A stretch of 64,000 nt of DNA from Malachius bipustulatus. Lineage: Eukaryota > Arthropoda > Insecta > Coleoptera > Melyridae. Shown one piece after another: positions 60,290-64,000 of this stretch (position 1 is its first letter; every line of letters starts with the position of its first letter). The stretch spans positions 15,872,001-15,936,000 of the forward strand of contig OU342635.1 of assembly GCA_910589415.1 (NCBI GenBank), in the 5' to 3' direction. A program made the translations under genes and the position numbers. A model generated the notes under the pieces. The model was not told the DNA's origin and did no database searches. It saw only the letters and a program-made list of their open reading frames with translations.

Positions 60290-61020
60290 CCAAAAAAAAC
60301 TTCTTGCGAATCAATCGCATAGAAAGAGCGTATTTTTATGCGTTGATTCAATTATGAATCAACCGCTTTTTAAATTGCCGTTTTGAAATTTTTGATGGTC
60401 GTATAATCATATTCGCGTAGTTAATTACTGTGAAAATTTCAGTTCAATTCCTTTGAAAACGGGCTATAAAATGGATGTAGGAAATTTTGCCCCTTTTCCT
60501 ATACGCCACTGGCTAACTAATTAAAAAATGCACTTTTTTACACTACCATGAAATTCATAAAAAGCTACTAGAAATGTAGCCATTTTTACCCTTTTCCTAC
60601 CCACGCCACTGGCTTATTTAATGGAAAAATTGAAATTTCTTTACACTGACGTCAAGTTCGGAAAATGTAATTTCATCCCTGTTAATTTGGATTAAATTTT
60701 TTTTCCATCTTTTTTTTAGAAGCATTTTTTAATAAAATTCATTTTGAAAAAGTATCCCAGACCACTCTTATGGATCTATCTTACTCCTATAAAATTTAAT
60801 TCCCCTAGATTGAAAACTTCGACCAGAAATACTGCCTCATGAACGGTTTTTTTGAATTTTGAAGGGACACCCGCCTGTAGAAAGTAACGCAACTTAACGA
60901 ATTTTTTTAACGAAAATACAAAGACCTCCAAAAGTTTTACAAGAATACGAAATTTCGTTCACTAATCTTGAAAGATAAAGCTACAGGACCGTTTTTAAAA
61001 TCAAAAATACTCGATTTTGG
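60290..61020. repeat. Dispersed repeat, inverse copy of 27.6-28.9 kb
   Basis: Runs antiparallel to 27615-27870 and also to parts of 28570-28740. It contains two internal copies of 'cccttttcctaxxcacgccactggct', at about 60490 and 60590, so it may itself be a partial tandem duplication. Confidence 0.65.
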
Positions 61021-61094
61021 AGAAATAAATAAATATACACAGGCTGTTCCAGAATAAAGGGGACAAAATCTTCTAAGTCTAAGGTAGAATATTT

Positions 61095-62130
61095 ATTTGA
61101 TTTTAAAACAAAGAATCTCAATGAAACTATCCTCTAAATTGAGTATTAACGAAGTTACAGCTAGGGTGTTCAATGTTGCAAAAAATTATACCTACATTTT
61201 TTGCTAGATTTTTATATGTATAGGTAACTCCAAAACGGCTGAATATTTTTTTATGAAATTTTTTGTGTTGTTCTTATATTAATTAGTCTAATATAACAGC
61301 AATAATTATTACTTGTGTAACTTGAACCAGAGACGTTACTAGAGGTCTAACTTTTTTTACCCTCCAATTCTTACGCCACTGGATAAATTTTGGTTTTGAC
61401 GTAACTTGCCAAAAGCTACAAAATGGTCATAAGTTTTTGCAAGTAAATTCTTAATAGTTTTTTAAATGCACAATTGAATAGGTGGACGTTCAGTAATTAT
61501 TATACATATATTTACATATAAAAATTTTAAAATAGCGAAACAAAAAATAAAAAGTTGAGCTCGTTAGCGCTGGGAAACGTGGCTAGGATTATTCCGTGGT
61601 CGGGATATCTTAGAGAAGAAGAAGCCGCACGTCAAATCTGTACATTTTCCAAAAGTTTAAAAACATCGACGACGAAAAACCTAAAACTTTTTGCACTTCT
61701 CGAATTTCTAAATCGTACTTGTCTCAAAAACTGTTGAGAATGCACATAACAAACCTTATACACTTTTTATACCAGAAAAGTCTAAATTATTGAAAATTAA
61801 AAAAATCAAAATTTATCCAGTGGCGTCAAAATTTGGGGGATACAAATTTGAACCCCTATCTACCGTACGTCCCTGGTTCAAGTCACACACACAGGTTTAG
61901 GTTTCATTTTAGGACACGAATTAAAACACTTGGTATGGTTTCACTTTTTATTAACTATGTAAAAAAGTGAAACCGTATATAAATAGTTATAACAGGAATT
62001 AATAGAACAGAAAAACAGTATACATACAAAAAAAGTATTTTTTTGTGGAACATTGAACACCCTGTAACTTCGTTAATAATCAATTTAGAGGGTAGGTTCA
62101 TTAAGACTTTTTGTCTTACAATCAAGTAAG
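61095..62130. repeat. Long hairpin element, about 1 kb
   Basis: The left arm (about 61095-61480) and right arm (about 61735-62130) are inverse copies. Matches include CCTCTAAATTGA, TTAACGAAGTTACAG, GGGTGTTCAATGTT, CTTGAACCAG-GACGT and GCCACTGGATAAATTTTG. The right arm contains an extra small hairpin (TGGTTTCACTTTTTA and its inverse, 61934-61970) that looks like a nested insertion. A single-arm copy lies at 53110-53580. Confidence 0.82.
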
Positions 62131-62330
62131 TAGAAGTGTGTCCTAAAATTAAATATAGGTAAGTATAGGTACCTTACCTATATCGTGAGCAGTTGAATTT
62201 TGGAAAACCACTTTTTCGTGATCTGGGACTCATCAGGATCTGTGGACATTTTTGATGATTTTGGGGGACTTCCATATAGTTTATTTTTGTCCTCAATAGT
62301 TTATTTTTGATTAAAAAATACACTAACATA

Positions 62331-63391
62331 CCCATACAGCACAAAACATTCTGAGAATATTCTATTTAGGTACAAATATACCAATTTAAGAATATTCTAT
62401 CAAAATATTCTTAGAATATTCATAGCATATTAACAAACGAATGAGAATATTCTATTTAAGTGACAAATATACCAACTTAAGAATATTCTTTAAAAAATAA
62501 ATATTCTTAGAACATTCACAGAATGTGCTCCAGTGCTCAGGTTAGGTTAGGAATAGTTCCTTTGTTTTGAGGTTGGCAACATGTGACAATAAGGGACATG
62601 GGCAATGCAAACTGCTGCCAGACGAACAGCATTGTGACAATAATACTATAATAATTTAGTTTTTTGTGTGTGTATGTATTGTGTTTTTGTAATCTGAATG
62701 TGTTCATTCTGATTTCTGATCCATCAAACAGAAACAATAAGAGAATTATTGGTAAGTATCTATACATGCATCTAAAATTGTCTTTATTACCACAAAGTTA
62801 TTGTGGTTGTCATCAATAAAAAACAATCATCAATAGTTGTTGTTGACATTGTACATCGCATTACCAGAATCCCGGTGAAGATTCTCATCAAAAACTTTAT
62901 TCTTTACAGGCGCAGTAGCAAAAATACAAAAGAGCCAAACTATAGCAGATGTAGAAGTTGACTTATACCTACCTATCTAAAATTTAGCTGGTCAAGACCA
63001 AAGTTAGAGAGTGCAAAACGAACATGGTGGATTAATAATATGTTTATGTTATATGTTGATGTTACTTTAAAATAAAATTAATACTTTGTGAACTTGTTTT
63101 TCAAGCTAAATCTATAATTAATTTAACCTAATATCGAAATGCATTTTTACAGATTTTAGAATATACCCAGAATATACAATTGAACATTCTTTTTATGTTC
63201 TCAAAATATTCTATAAACATTCTTTGTTATGTTCTGAGAACGTTCTAAGAATATCTAAAACAGTCTACTTTGCATGTTCATAGAACGTTCCTAGAATATT
63301 CCAATCATCATTTGAGAACATTCTTAGAACATTCAAATATTCTTCGAGAATATTCTATGAATGTGAATAGAACATTCTTGTGCTGTATGGG
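62331..63391. mobile_element. 1.06-kb TA-flanked element with subterminal AGAATATTCT repeats
   Basis: Ends CCCATACAGCACAA (62331) and TTGTGCTGTATGGG (63391), flanked by TA at 62329-62330 and 63392-63393. Inside each end lie clusters of palindromic AGAATATTCT and GAACATTC words (62350-62525 and 63140-63380). The middle 600 bp is unique and has no convincing transposase frame. It is probably a non-autonomous DNA transposon whose subterminal repeats are transposase binding sites. Confidence 0.8.
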
Positions 63392-63393
63392 TA

Positions 63394-64000
63394 CGGAGTC
63401 CTCCAGACGGTACTGCATCATCCTAATTAGCAGACTCTTTAAAGATGCAGATCATGCAGACCCTTTAAAATATTTAATTCTGCCACTTTGATTAAGTCAA
63501 GATCATTCTACCAAAGTATAGGTACCTATAAAGTCGACTGAATCTTTATACTGGACCAAACTGGACTCGAAGGGGAGTCCTGCCATTTTAGAATGGCTTT
63601 CACCATGGTTTCGGCAACAATTACATAAATGAAAATCAAAGATTTGCTTGTATTAGATGTTAGGGAGAACTTAGGGATCATATTTTTTTCTCGGTAAATG
63701 TAGGTTTGTACCTATAGTGTTTATCTGAGGTTATATAGGGATACTGTTTGAAGAAAAGCGGCGGTTCTTTGAAAATATTGGAAACCATAGAAATCTCTTG
63801 GTCAGAGAAAGTTCATCATCTCTGAAATTTTAGTCAACCGTTTATCTGAATGGAATTTATTTTAAAATCACTGTAGGTATAACACTTCAGCATCAGCAGA
63901 CAAATAAATAATGCATATTATCGATAATTTCCAATTGAAATCGCCACCCACTCTTGCATCATCCGAGTCATCCGGAATATGTATGAACAACTTGATCCCA
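63394..64000. other. Intergenic, nothing recognised
   Basis: AT-rich DNA to the window end with no supported coding frame or repeat. Confidence 0.55.

Noticed and set aside
62535..62556. GGTTAGGTTAGG, similar to insect telomere repeat TTAGG
   Set aside because: Only two units; no array.

Overview
This window is nuclear DNA of an insect. Genes have short GT-AG introns (mostly 52-67 bp), the sequence is AT-rich, and all recognisable proteins are of metazoan type. One of them is a Melted orthologue with an insect-like layout. The order cannot be fixed from the sequence. Protein-coding sequence is only about 10 percent of the window. The rest is dominated by transposon remnants, long inverted repeats and tandem arrays.

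Layout. 1-20.5 kb has no cellular gene. It holds a Tc1/mariner-superfamily element with about 112-bp terminal repeats and a transposase broken by two stops (3.3-5.1 kb), an R1/I-type LINE tail (6.3-6.6 kb), a 7-copy 124-bp tandem repeat (7.2-8.0 kb) and a dense run of long hairpins (11.8-20.2 kb). 20.6-26 kb is the first gene island. It holds a five-exon tRNA pseudouridine synthase (PUSL1, minus strand), then an intronless SR splicing factor (B52/SRSF4-6 type) and an intronless DUSP19-type phosphatase, both on the plus strand. 26-33 kb is repeats with a TA-flanked MITE and LINE scraps. 33.4-47.6 kb is a complete 13-exon melted gene (minus strand, 970 aa, C-terminal PH domain). Eight of its introns are 55-67 bp; the largest carry transposons or arrays. 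These include a 3.6-kb pogo-like element, itself containing a LINE and a MITE, and a 1-kb array of heat-shock-element-like GAAnnTTC repeats. 48.6-50.4 kb is a 12-copy 155-bp satellite. 50.8-59.7 kb carries two paralogous mitochondrial carriers of the SLC25A34/35 type (minus strand), separated by repeats and a LINE fragment. 60-64 kb is repeats, including a 1.06-kb TA-flanked element with subterminal AGAATATTCT repeats.

The genes are ordinary nuclear genes with separate roles: RNA modification, splicing, phosphatase signalling, insulin/TOR signalling and mitochondrial transport. They do not form an operon or an obvious system. Splice sites were assigned by eye from GT-AG signals, reading phase and remembered family conservation. 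The CDS lengths all close in frame, which supports the models. The most unusual material is non-coding: the number and size of long inverted repeats, and the HSE-like array inside melted.
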